Of a DNA stretch of 20,479 nt, positions 8,591-16,505 are shown piece after piece. Location: the NCBI GenBank assembly GCA_003427395.1, contig BFEA01000018.1:1318392-1338870 (forward strand), read 5' to 3'. The translations under genes and the position numbers were made by a program. Source of the DNA: Chara braunii. Lineage: Eukaryota; Streptophyta; Charophyceae; Charales; Characeae. Each line of letters begins with the position of its first letter. Within the stretch, counting starts at the first letter, position 1. The notes beneath the pieces were generated by a model. It had not been told where the DNA came from, searched no databases, and saw nothing but the letters and a program-made list of their open reading frames with translations.

Positions 8591-9186
8591 GAGGGGGATC
8601 CCACTAGCCAGGTATGTGGATTAGTGTGACGGGTGGGGGACGGGTGGGGGACAGGTGGGTGACAGCGTGAAATAGGGAAAATAAACGTAAAAAAACAAGG
8701 GCAAGAGTAACTCCATACACCATTTGCTGTAGGTGAGGGGATCAAACCCTCCCAAACACCTCCCAAAAAATAAGGGGGCACATGCATGTCAAAGGAAGAG
8801 GACAACAGCATTGCCCATGTGAAACATTTGCGGGGACTACAGACAACTTGGACNAGGGTCTGACACGGACTGACATTCCCTCATGATGGGAAACACCGAA
8901 AAATTTCGTTTTCGGCCTCTCTTCCACGCATGGGCCACGACCCAAAGGTGAGTGAAAGGTGAGTGAAAAGCAACACAAAAAAAATGGGTCTGATTTTCAC
9001 TCACGTTCGGGACCCCCAGAGGAACACGGCAAGCAAAACAAAAGAAAGACCACCCAATGGGATGCTTGAAAAAAAACATATAAATACAGGAAAAACAAAA
9101 CCACCGATCCCCATTCCCATCGACGGCGGAGGCGGGTCGCACGCCCTCTACACTACTCCACATACAATGCTAGTGGGATCTCCCTC
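8591..9186. mobile_element. 596-bp element with CCCACTAGC terminal repeats, TSD CTG
   Basis: The ends GAGGGGGATCCCACTAGCC and, inverted at the right, GAGGGAGATCCCACTAGCA continue for about 38 bp with few mismatches (TATGTGGATTAGTGTG against TATGTGGAGTAGTGTA). It is flanked by CTG at 8588-8590 and 9187-9189. The ends resemble those of the short fold-back elements, so it may be a longer member of the same transposon group. I found no convincing coding sequence inside. It contains a G-rich GACGGGTGGGG repeat near 8636-8660 and the one ambiguous base (8854). Confidence 0.75.
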
Positions 9187-9189
9187 CTG

Positions 9190-9353
9190 GGGCCAAGTCC
9201 CACTAGCAGCGTTGAGCTACCTCAACGCCTGAATCTGGACGTTTCTCCGGAGATGTGCAGAAATGGTGTTGAGTTTCTTGAACTGCATGTCTCCACAAAC
9301 ACGTCCAGATTCAGGCGTTGAGGTAGCTCAACGCTGCTAGTGGGACTTGGCCC
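9190..9353. mobile_element. CCCACT-family fold-back element with near-perfect long arms, TSD CTG
   Basis: A 164-bp element flanked by CTG (9187-9189, 9354-9356). The left arm GGGCCAAGTCCCACTAGCAG continues with CGTTGAGCTACCTCAACGCC and is matched, inverted, over about 55 bp by the right arm. The loop has the family segment GTGCAGAAATGGTGTTGAG. It shares its left CTG with the right TSD of the 596-bp element, so one inserted at the edge of the other. Confidence 0.92.
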
Positions 9354-9375
9354 CTGGTCAAGGGTTAACGGTTCA

Positions 9376-9380
<5 letters not shown>

Positions 9381-9417
<37 letters not shown>

Positions 9418-9458
9418 AAACTTTTTTTCTTTTCCCCCCCCCCCCCCCCCCCCCCCCC
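9381..9458. repeat. T-run followed by C-run
   Basis: About 30 T, an AT-rich joint, then about 24 C. The C-run on the minus strand is a G-run. It lies immediately right of the fold-back element at 9190-9353. Confidence 0.9.
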
Positions 9459-9841
9459 GCCCCACCCCGCCCCGGCCAAATCCGCAAAAAAAAGTCCAGT
9501 ACCTCTCCACCAGGGGTAGCCATACCCACTTTAAAGTTTAAACTCTTGTTATTCTTTACTTAGTTTCATCTTGTGCACGTCCTTTTTTTTGTTTTTTGTG
9601 CACTTCTTTTTTGCAGCACTCCAGTGACACAGGTGTATGCACATTTTTTTGGCAGGTATTGTATGTGTACGTACGCGGGGACTGGTTATGTGCACTTGTT
9701 CAGTTATTGTATGTGTACGTACGTGGACTCGTTATGTGCACTTGTTCAGTTATGTGTATGTATGCGTACACGGACTCATGGAGTAGTACCGTATGCTATG
9801 GGTGTTTACTCTCTTGTCCTCAGTGCACTTGTTCAGTCATT

Positions 9842-9963
9842 GGGCGTCGCTGCACTACTCTCGAAATGTGCAAAACGAGAGTGAATCTTCCGCTAGAATA
9901 TGGAAAGATACACGGCCATGATTTTTGGCTTTTGCTCATGTCAAGAGTAGTGCAGCGAGGCCC
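9842..9963 (+). mobile_element. GGGCCTCGCTGC-family MITE, copy 1, TSD ATT
   Basis: A 122-bp element with terminal inverted repeats GGGCGTCGCTGCACTACTCT and AGAGTAGTGCAGCGAGGCCC, flanked by ATT on both sides (9839-9841, 9964-9966). The interior has AACGAGAGTGAATCTTCCGC and GGAAAGATACACGGCCATGA. Confidence 0.85.
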
Positions 9964-10109
9964 ATTGTATGTGTACGCACACGGACTCTCTCATTCATTA
10001 CGTGCACTTGTTCACTTATTGTAGGTGTACGTACATGGTCTCATTATGTGCACTTGTTCAGTTATTGTATGTGTCCGTACATGGAGTCATTATGTGCACT
10101 GAACACATT

Positions 10110-10230
10110 GGGCCTCGCTGCACTACTCTCGAAATGTGCAAACGAGAGTGAATCTTTCGCTAGAATATGGACAGATGCGCCGCAATGATTTTTGTCTTTT
10201 GTGCATGTCCAGAGTAGTGCAGCAACGTCC
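10110..10230 (+). mobile_element. GGGCCTCGCTGC-family MITE, copy 2, TSD ATT
   Basis: A 121-bp close relative of copy 1 in the same orientation, flanked by ATT (10107-10109, 10231-10233). The right end has decayed to GCAGCAACGTCC. Copies 1 and 2 sit within the same GTGCACTTGTTCAG minisatellite and may have been duplicated with it. Confidence 0.85.
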
Positions 10231-10411
10231 ATTATGTGCACTTGTTCAGTTATTGTATGTGTACGTACATGGACTCGTTATGTGCACTTGTTCAGTTATT
10301 GTATGTATACGTACACGGACTCATGGAGTCGTACTGTACTATACGCATGTATACTCTGTAGTCGTCATACCCTAAACCATCTGAAACGAATCCGCTACTT
10401 GTTTAGACATT

Positions 10412-10537
10412 GGGCCTCGCTCCACTACTCTCCTCCACATGCAAAAAGGACACAGAGTATGGCAATGTATCTTTCCATGTTCTAGCATAGGATTCATTTT
10501 CATTTTGCACATTTTGGAGAGTAGTGGAGTGAGGCCC
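10412..10537 (-). mobile_element. GGGCCTCGCTGC-family MITE, copy 3, reversed, TSD ATT
   Basis: A 126-bp element with ends GGGCCTCGCTCCACTACTCT and GAGTAGTGGAGTGAGGCCC, flanked by ATT (10409-10411, 10538-10540). The interior matches the other copies when read on the minus strand. Both ends carry the same change (GCTCC / GGAGT) relative to copies 1 and 2, a paired substitution. Confidence 0.85.
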
Positions 10538-10540
10538 ATT

Positions 10541-10792
10541 ATCCAAGACTGCTCCACATGGCATATAACATAGGTGACCTTGGAGGCTGATCGCCTCTAC
10601 TTCTCATTCTTTTTTTTTTTTTCTTCCAAAAAAACAAAACAGGAAAAAAATTAAAAAAATAGAGCAAGAGACTGAGAGAACATCAATTCTGTTTTTTTTG
10701 TTTTTTATTTTTATTTTTAACTTTTTTTTGGTTTTTCTTTTGGAAAGGGAGATGATGGCCTTGAAATATAATAATTAAACTGACAGGCCCAG
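10541..10792. other. No gene recognised; A/T-rich
   Basis: Low-complexity T-rich and A-rich DNA between the MITE at 10412 and the fold-back element at 10793. Confidence 0.45.
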
Positions 10793-10950
10793 GGGCGAGG
10801 TTTCACTTGCAAAAAGGATTGGATTGAATGCCTGAATCTGGACGTTGCTTGGGACAGGTGCAGAATACCGACATTGAACTGCATCTCTGCATACAACACA
10901 TCCAGATTCAGGAGCTTAATCCAATCCCCTCTGCTAGTGGGACGTCGCCC
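10793..10950. mobile_element. CCCACT-family fold-back element, long-loop type, TSD CAG
   Basis: A 158-bp element flanked by CAG (10790-10792, 10951-10953). Arms contain AAAGGATTGGATTGAATGCC against AAGCTTAATCCAATCCCCTC, then CTGAATCTGGACGTT against ACACATCCAGATTCAGG. The arms are less complete than in the copy at 9190, pointing to greater age. Confidence 0.85.
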
Positions 10951-11081
10951 CAGGTACCTCAATCTTCTGCCAAATCTGACATGATGTGGCTTTCTCAGGC
11001 AGGGTGGCATTTTTTTTGCAGCCTTCAGGCGCACGAACCCCCAGCAGCTATATCCTCCCTTCCACATCTATGCGCCTCATA

Positions 11082-11247
11082 GGGCTAGATCCCACTGGCA
11101 AAGAGGATTGGAAGAAATGTCTGAATCTGGACGTGTTCCACGCAGAGGTGCAGAAAAGCACATCAATCACAATTTTTCGCACCTGTCCACACACACGTCC
11201 AGATTCAGACATTTCTTCCAATCCTCTTTGCCAGTGGGATCTGGCCC
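11082..11247. mobile_element. CCCACT-family fold-back element with near-perfect long arms, TSD ATA
   Basis: A 166-bp element flanked by ATA (11079-11081, 11248-11250). The left arm AGATCCCACTGGCAAAGAGG, ATTGGAAGAAATGTCTGAAT is matched inverted by ATTCAGACATTTCTTCCAAT, CCTCTTTGCCAGTGGGATCT without mismatch over about 45 bp. The loop has GAGGTGCAGAAAAGCACATC. Confidence 0.92.
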
Positions 11248-11643
11248 ATAGTACGTACAGGATAGTGCGGTTGTACGGTCTTAGTATGGGTCTTAAAAAA
11301 CCTACTTCACGAGATGGTAAGAGCAGCCCGGTTAAGTAGGCCCCATCGTTGAAGGCTCCATCTATTGGTGAGGACCTGCACCTGGTCGGGAAATCGGGTC
11401 CAGTGTCCCTTTGACAATGATGTTATGTGTACGAGCTGGAAATTGGGAACAGCGTCCCGATATAGTAAATTGTGGAGATGTCATAAGTGTGCACCGTACA
11501 TCCAATACAATCTGTATGTGTTCGTGTAGCAATATATGTGCGCAACGGGAAAAAAGTTAAAAAAACCCTTCCCACCATATCTACCGTATCGCCAGAAAGA
11601 GCAGAGGCATTGATTACTTCCCTGAGCAAGAGAAAGGTTGACC

Positions 11644-11677
<34 letters not shown>

Positions 11678-12003
11678 CCTCCTGCCCACCATTATGTAGT
11701 GTAATCCTAAGATTCCTAACAGAAAGCAATATCATAAATCGCCCCACCCAGCGAATCAAACAAAGACTCAAAACCCTAAACAGCCTACCTCCCCTTCGGG
11801 GGAGGGGGAATCGACACCCCACGGGTCCTAATACGGGCTTAGTACGGGTCTTAATACGGGCCAAGTAACGGCTGTACAAAGACGCGTACTCCCCAGGCTT
11901 TTTTTTTTTGGGACGGTTGTACGGTACTATGGGATTTCTATCCCGGAGTTCTTTTTTATTTTTTGTTTTTTTGTTTCAAGATTGACTGACAGTCAATTCT
12001 TCC
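11248..12003. other. No gene recognised; TACGGG repeats and a T-run
   Basis: GGTTGTACGGT is found at 11268 and 11916, and TTAGTATGGGTCTTA / TTAGTACGGGTCTTA at 11280 and 11838, so the two sides of this region share a repeat. CCTCCCCTTCGGGGGAGG (11788-11805) is a strong small hairpin. T-run at 11647-11673. Confidence 0.5.
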
Positions 12004-12007
12004 TTAG

Positions 12008-12225
12008 ACCACCAGTACGCCTGTGCCTGGAGGCGCCGCCTCACTGCACGCCAGGCTTTGCCGAACCGCTGGCGGCGCAATTGTTTTTCCTTTTTTTGGG
12101 CTGGCGCTGCCAGCCATTAAGGTCCGGCAGGCAAGAGAAACTTCTTTTTTTTTTTTTTTTTTTTTTCATCAGAGTAGGTGATGAACTTTTTCCCACACAC
12201 TAGGCTGAGGCCTTGTACTGGCGGT
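12008..12225. mobile_element. TTAA-family element with ACCACCAGTAC ends, 218 bp
   Basis: Left end ACCACCAGTACGCCTG after TTAG, right end TTGTACTGGCGGT before TTAC, so a decayed TTAA pair. The interior GGCTGGCGCTGCCAGCC resembles the repeat units of the 5235 copy. It includes a T-run at 12145-12166. Confidence 0.6.
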
Positions 12226-12229
12226 TTAC

Positions 12230-12300
12230 CCCCTGCGCCAGTACAGGGCCCCAGCCTTGCAGAAAGGTTTTGTTGCCACAAGCAAAACGCGGAGGCGCCG
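12230..12300 (+). repeat. Segment shared with the 1940 element
   Basis: GCCCCAGCCTTGCAGAAAGG through GTTGCCACAAGCAAAA parallels CCCCAGCCTTGCAGAATCC through GTCGCCACAAGAAAA at 1960-1996. It is preceded by TGCGCCAGTACA, probably another decayed left end of the TTAA family. Its right end was not found. Confidence 0.5.
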
Positions 12301-12727
12301 CGCGGCCAGGGGCGCCCTTGAAAAAAAATAAAAAATTGGCGGCCTCCGAAGTGGTGTGGGTTCCATGCTGAGTCGGAGGCCCCCCGCGGGCGCATGTGTG
12401 GTGTGTACTCGTTTAAAGAAGCAATCAATGCTTTTTTTAACAGGGCGCCCCGGGCCGTAATGTGGTGAAGCATTGTGAGTGGCCTACCATATTCTTTATT
12501 CAGGGACAATGTCAATGTCACCTGGTTTCTGGCAGGTGCTGGTCCCCACCAATGGAAGGGAGCTTTGGCCTTTTTTTACCTTTTTAGGCTGACAAAACTT
12601 GAAATGGGTCTCTCTTTTCTTTTTTTTCTTTTTCTTTTTTTTGTTAAGCCCAGGGTGTCGTAGAGGCCAAGGACCAGACCCGCGGTTATGGCTGGTAGCG
12701 GCAGCCAAGTGTGCCTCACAGCTAAAT
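12301..12727. other. No gene recognised; one GC-rich hairpin
   Basis: GGCCTCCGA (12341-12349) and TCGGAGGCC (12373-12381) form a perfect 9-bp stem. The rest is T-rich or unrecognised. Confidence 0.45.
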
Positions 12728-13040
12728 CCAGCGGCCTAGCTCAATTCGTTAGGGACACAAGTGGCATTCAGGAGGTCGTGGGTTCAATCCCCATCGACGC
12801 CTGTGGTGCGCTCGGTGCCAGCCAACTGAGATGGTCCGCTGGATCCTCCCAGTCGGTATTAGTAGAGGGTCTTCAGCCAACACGGTTGGGAGTGCAACTG
12901 TGAGTGGGTTGCGTGTGGTGTGTGGTTGAGCGTGGGCCTTAGACACACTGACGTTACTCGATGAGGGGTGGGGCGAAGACGAAAAGGGAGGAGGTGCAGC
13001 TACTGGAAAACGCTCGGTCCTTGCGTTAGCCGGGCCCGCA
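12728..13040 (+). mobile_element. tRNA-derived SINE, copy 2
   Basis: Same family as 8081: GCGGCCTAGCTCAATTCGTT for the A box, GGGTTCAATCCCC for the B box, then GCCAGCCAACTGAGATGGTC through GCAGCTACTGGAAAACGC. It diverges at many single bases and has no A tail at the equivalent place, but continues into CCTTGCGTTAGCC. Both promoters are slightly mutated, so it is probably a fossil. Confidence 0.88.
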
Positions 13041-13252
13041 CCGGCGGCCCTAACCCTGCACACCCTAAACCACTAGAGCAATGGGAAAACACGCAATTTT
13101 TTACCTCCCTCCACCGAGAGAGGTAACCTCCCTTCACCATGAGAAGTAGATAGCTATGCTTGAAGGCGTCCCCCGTATAGCCTTTCAAGTAGTGGTAGGT
13201 AGGTCGTGCAGGATGAAAGAATTTGAGAGAGAATATAGTGTAGCAACTGTAG

Positions 13253-13289
<37 letters not shown>

Positions 13290-13395
13290 CGTGCATCATG
13301 TGCTTTACAAACTTTCCTCACATATATCGTCAAACAGAGCTGCGCGGTAAACCGTAGGCAGAAAGGGACAAAAGGGAGAAGAGGACAAGAAACGA

Positions 13396-13440
13396 GGGGC
13401 TGTGACAAACTGTTTCATCGGAGTTTCACCGACTCATCAG
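13396..13440 (-). ncRNA. Hammerhead-like motif, left arm of inverted repeat
   Basis: Minus strand: CUGAUGA (13440-13434), GUCGG / CCGAU stem II with a 7-nt loop UGAAACU, then GAAAC (13416-13412), a stem III of the ACnGU/ACAG type and CAGCC where GUC is expected. The core is intact, but the A15.1-U16.1 pair and the GUC cleavage triplet are replaced by A-C and GCC, so activity in this form is doubtful. Confidence 0.5.
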
Positions 13441-13453
13441 GACCATATACCTC

Positions 13454-13498
13454 CTGACGAGTCGGTGAGACTCCGACGAAACAGTTTGTAACAGCCCC
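13454..13498 (+). ncRNA. Hammerhead-like motif, right arm of inverted repeat
   Basis: Plus strand: CUGACGA (13454-13460; N7 is free in the hammerhead consensus), stem II GUCGG/CCGAC with a 7-nt loop, GAAAC (13478-13482), then CAGUUUGUAACAGCC. As in the other arm, the expected U16.1 before the cleavage site is C. Stem II is a perfect 5-bp helix, better than in copy B. Confidence 0.5.
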
Positions 13499-13553
13499 TC
13501 CTTTCTTGTCCTCTTCTCCCTCTCTGCCCTCTCTGCCCTCGGTTTACAGGGCA

Positions 13554-14305
13554 GCTCTCTGCAGCATGAAGATAGGCGCTAGACACTACAAATCGCAGAT
13601 GCTGTTCTCTGTCTGACACTCAGAGAGCTTACTCACACTAGCACAACCTTGAATGTATCTGACCGTAATTCTGGCCCTACTTGGATGCACCTGACCTCCA
13701 TTCACTCCAGAAATAAGTAAAGAAAAAAGACCTGGCATGAGTACACCCTGAGAGCGTCAGAGCCTTGCAAATGCACCCCCCCCTGGGCCCCCCGCCCAAC
13801 CAAAAGGCCCCCGACCGTCATAGACAACATTCGTGCTGGCTGCCTGGTTCTCTGGAATCCTTTAGGATATTGCTTAGCAATGTCATAATGACGCACCTCG
13901 TGTGCTGTATCCTTTAGGACATTGCTAAGCATCCCCTATGTCATTAGGCAGGTTAGTATAGATAGCGGTGAAATCTATAGCTGTGCGACGCCATTGTTGA
14001 GCACCAGAGGGAGGAGTGTGCATTCAGCTGGAGATCCAAGATGGACTCTCTCAGCCCTTCACACAGTCCAGCAGCATCGCACTTCCGAGTACTTAGTATT
14101 TACAGTGTCGACTATGCTTGCTGTGACGACAAGTGATCACTCTTTTCGCTGTGAAGAGTGCAGCTGAGGGAAAGAAGCTGAGGCAAACAGACAGCTGCAC
14201 TCATCAAGGAGGGAGGGATCACTGCTCTGCAGAGTCTGCACAGCAAACAGACAGCTGCGCTTCTTTGTGCTGAAAACGGGCATGCTGGTAGTAGGTGTGC
14301 GCGGT
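13554..14305. other. No gene recognised; several short repeats
   Basis: TCCTTTAGGATATTGCTTAG (13857) and TCCTTTAGGACATTGCTAAG (13911) are direct repeats; GCAAACAGACAGCTGC occurs at 14184 and 14241. GTGATCACTCTTTTCGCTGT with GAAGAGTGCAGCTGAGG (14133-14168) recurs at 16253-16284, linking two distant parts of the window. Open frames show no known protein. Confidence 0.5.
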
Positions 14306-14690
14306 ATTGAATGGGTTTCACCTATCTGTTTTTCCAACTTTTTTGGTGGGAGGCACCAATTTTAGTGATTGGGTGGAGTCTAAGCAAAAAACAAAAACAA
14401 AGAAAAATTCAAAAAATCAATAGGATGTTAGGATCAGCAGTTTTCTCAATTCTGTTGTGGTTTTAGCTGCTAATTTTAGCAGTAAGATATTTTTTATTTT
14501 TTTTAGCAGTAAGATTGTTCAGGGTAGGTATTCAATGGGTTTCAACTATCTGTTTTTTCAACTTTTTTGGTGGGAGGCAACAGTTTTTTAGTGATTGGGT
14601 AAGTAAAAAACAAATTAAAAAAAAATCAATAGGATCAGCAGTTTTCTCAATTCTGTTTTGGATTTAGCGATAAGATTTTTCAGGGTATTC
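14306..14690 (+). repeat. Direct duplication, about 215-bp and 165-bp units
   Basis: TTGAATGGGTTTCACCTATC / TTCAATGGGTTTCAACTATC, CAACTTTTTTGGTGGGAGGC, TTTTAGTGATTGGGT, AATCAATAGGAT and AGGATCAGCAGTTTTCTCAA occur in the same order in both units (from 14309 and 14529). The second lacks about 50 bp of the first. Confidence 0.85.
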
Positions 14691-14742
14691 TTAGGCCGAA
14701 GCCGGCTAATGGCCCCAGTATCTCAAACAAACTGTTCTACAT

Positions 14743-16071
14743 CAGTGCTGGGCCGGCAACCGGCCGGTTGAGCTACCCCGGTCCAACCGGAGCCAGACCA
14801 GACCAGGGGGGATGAACCAGAAAACCGGTTTTGAAAACAAAAAGTGCCCAAATATCTTCTTTCTGTTTTTTTTTTTGGGAAGATTCCGACTGTGCTCTTC
14901 GAGAGCTGTCCGAATCCGCAATAAAATTTTCAAGGTACAACATTTTTCAGAGGGCTTCCAGAGGGGGGCAGGGGGTTATCATTGACATATTCAGGCAAGT
15001 ACGGCTTCCTCAGGGAGGGGTCAAGTAAGCAAGTTCACTTATCCGACCCCCCTGTCGCTGGAGCACTTCGTGGAGTATGTCATTTGACATTGATACCCCA
15101 CGAGCTGAACCAGATATGATGAGAGGAGGTCCTTGCCCGAAATTATAGCTGTTCCAGAGTATATTTCAACAGCAGAAAAGTTATGGTTCCAGCTTTCTGC
15201 TCGTGGAGGCAGAGCGTTTTCTGTTTGTTGGTTCCTACATAAGGTGAGTTGTCAGTCTGGAAGTATCTTGTCTGGCAGTCTGTCCAGATACATGTAGTGG
15301 AGCAAGGTCCATTCGAGATAGATAGAGAGAAGAATATGGGCCTCGCTGCACTACCCTCGAAATGTGCAAAACGAGAGTGAATCTTCCGCTAGAATTCGGA
15401 AAGATACACCGCCAAGATTTTTGTCTTTTGTGCATGTCGAGAGTAGTGCAGCAACGCCCTATATTTTAGGTCCATTCTTGGGATTGCACCTCAGACGGCT
15501 CTGAATTCACAATTCCAAAATCCGAACCCATAACTTTTCCACAGATGGCAGGGACGTCGCAGAAGGATATAATCTCAGCAGAGTCTCATCAGAAGCATAG
15601 CGTTCCCCTCGTGGCTGAGGGTGAAAGAGCATCAGATGTTGCCAACGGTAACTGGTCCATTGGACCACAAGATGACAAATTGGATTAGGGGCCTACCCGA
15701 CCCATATCTTACGAAAAACGCATGGCTGTTCTCCGCTGCTCATCTAAACAGATCAGCGGCGGATATCCTCTGCCCGTTTTTCTTATAGAATGGGGTCCTG
15801 GCCGATCTTTGCCGCTGATCTGCGACGATCGGCGGCCAAGATTGGCCACTTTCTGTACTTGAAAAATCCGGGCCTACAGGACCCAGTTTCGAAATTGCGG
15901 GGCAGGGCCCGCCCCCACGAGGCCTTGGGAACACATACGCGCCGACAAAAAAAAAAATTTCAGCCTGCGCTGGGGGCAACCGGGAGGGAACCGGCCCGGG
16001 CCACCGGCCGGTCCAACCGGAAGGACCGCGGATGGGGTAGGGGTCCCCGGTCCATCCGGGGACCAGCCCTG
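14743..16071. mobile_element. hAT-like non-autonomous transposon, 1,329 bp, 8-bp TSD
   Basis: Left end CAGTGCTGGGCCGGCAACCGG and right end (inverted) CAGGGCTGGTCCCCGG, flanked by identical TTCTACAT at 14735-14742 and 16072-16079. CAG-ended terminal repeats with 8-bp TSDs are typical of hAT elements. Subterminal GGCCGG and GGTCCAACCGG motifs occur near both ends (14759-14796, 15998-16022). I could find no hAT transposase in the interior. It contains a nested 122-bp MITE and an inverted pair AGATCAGCGGC / GCCGCTGATCT (near 15748 and 15811). Confidence 0.8.
15338..15459 (+). mobile_element. GGGCCTCGCTGC-family MITE, copy 4, TSD TAT, nested in hAT-like element
   Basis: A 122-bp copy, interior nearly identical to 9842-9963 (AACGAGAGTGAATCTTCCGC, AAAGATACACCGCCAAGATT), flanked by TAT (15335-15337, 15460-15462). 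It sits inside the 1.33-kb element at 14743-16071 and so inserted after it. Confidence 0.88.
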
Positions 16072-16187
16072 TTCTACATATGTTTTCATAAGGGACGCAG
16101 GGCCCGGTTCCCAGCATGTGTTGCTCCCCACGACCCCACGAATAGATGGAGCACTGTTTGTTTAAAAAAAAAAACTTAAAAAAAGTA

Positions 16188-16249
16188 TTTACGGTGTTGA
16201 GTGACTTGAGTCTGTTGATCAACAGACTCAAATCACTCAACACTGTAAA
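16188..16249. repeat. 62-bp palindrome without a loop
   Basis: Two 31-bp arms (16188-16218, 16219-16249) centred on TGATCA pair except at two positions, each a transition that would still allow G-U pairing on one strand: TTTACGGTGTTGAGTGACTT against inverted TTTACAGTGTTGAGTGATTT. It is followed by AGTGATCACT. Confidence 0.85.
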
Positions 16250-16505
16250 GTAGTGATCACTCTTTTCACTGTGAAGAGAGAGTGCAGCTGAGGAGAAAGA
16301 ATCTCTCTCTCGTAACACGGTAAAAGGACCCACCACTCGTCGCACTCGATCAGTTATCTTATAGTGATCACTCAACTTTTAAGGGAAAGGAATTCCCTTA
16401 AAAGTTAAAAGTTAAAACTTGAAAGTAAAAAGTAATTAGTACTTATTACTAGGAAGCAGGGTTGTTTTAACTTGTTTAATATTTTTAGAAGATTTTCAAT
16501 ACCAA
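16250..16505. other. No gene recognised; repeat shared with 14133
   Basis: GTGATCACTCTTTTCACTGT ... GTGCAGCTGAGGAGAAAGAA matches 14133-14178. Past the short hairpin it is AT-rich up to the U6 copy. Confidence 0.5.
16375..16409. repeat. Short hairpin, 14-bp arms
   Basis: AACTTTTAAGGGAA and TTCCCTTAAAAGTT pair around AGGAA. GTTGAGTGA at 16196 and TCACTCAAC just before this hairpin are inverted, hinting at a decayed element over 16190-16410. Confidence 0.6.

Larger units (their letters stand above)
9640..10330 (+). repeat. GTGCACTTGTTCAG minisatellite interrupted by two MITEs
   Basis: The roughly 46-bp unit TTATGTGCACTTGTTCAGTT plus ATTGTATGTGTACGTACATG plus GACTCG recurs about eight times (9660-9830, 9965-10105, 10230-10330). 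MITE copies at 9842 and 10110 interrupt it. The composite spacing of about 268 bp between the MITEs suggests array plus MITE duplicated together. Confidence 0.85.
13344..13553. repeat. Inverted repeat, arms about 100 bp, each arm carrying a hammerhead-like core
   Basis: The left arm (about 13344-13440) read on the minus strand matches the right arm (about 13450-13553) read on the plus strand almost throughout: the hammerhead segment, CAGCCCCTC, TTTCTTGTCCTCTTCTCCC and GGTTTAC. A spacer of roughly 13 bp separates the arms. The arms differ at scattered transitions and small indels, so this is an old or diverging palindrome and not a cloning artefact. The sequence 5' of it (13258-13286) is an A-run. 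Confidence 0.8.

Noticed and set aside
12341-12381. Rho-independent-type terminator hairpin
   Set aside because: A GC-rich stem exists but there is no downstream T-run and no bacterial context.
13258-13286. Poly(A) tail of a retroelement ending at the inverted repeat
   Set aside because: No element body could be recognised upstream and no TSD was found, so it is left as a homopolymer only.
15740-16375. Open frame of 211 codons on the minus strand
   Set aside because: It crosses the right border of the hAT-like element and a 62-bp palindrome, and has no recognisable domain.
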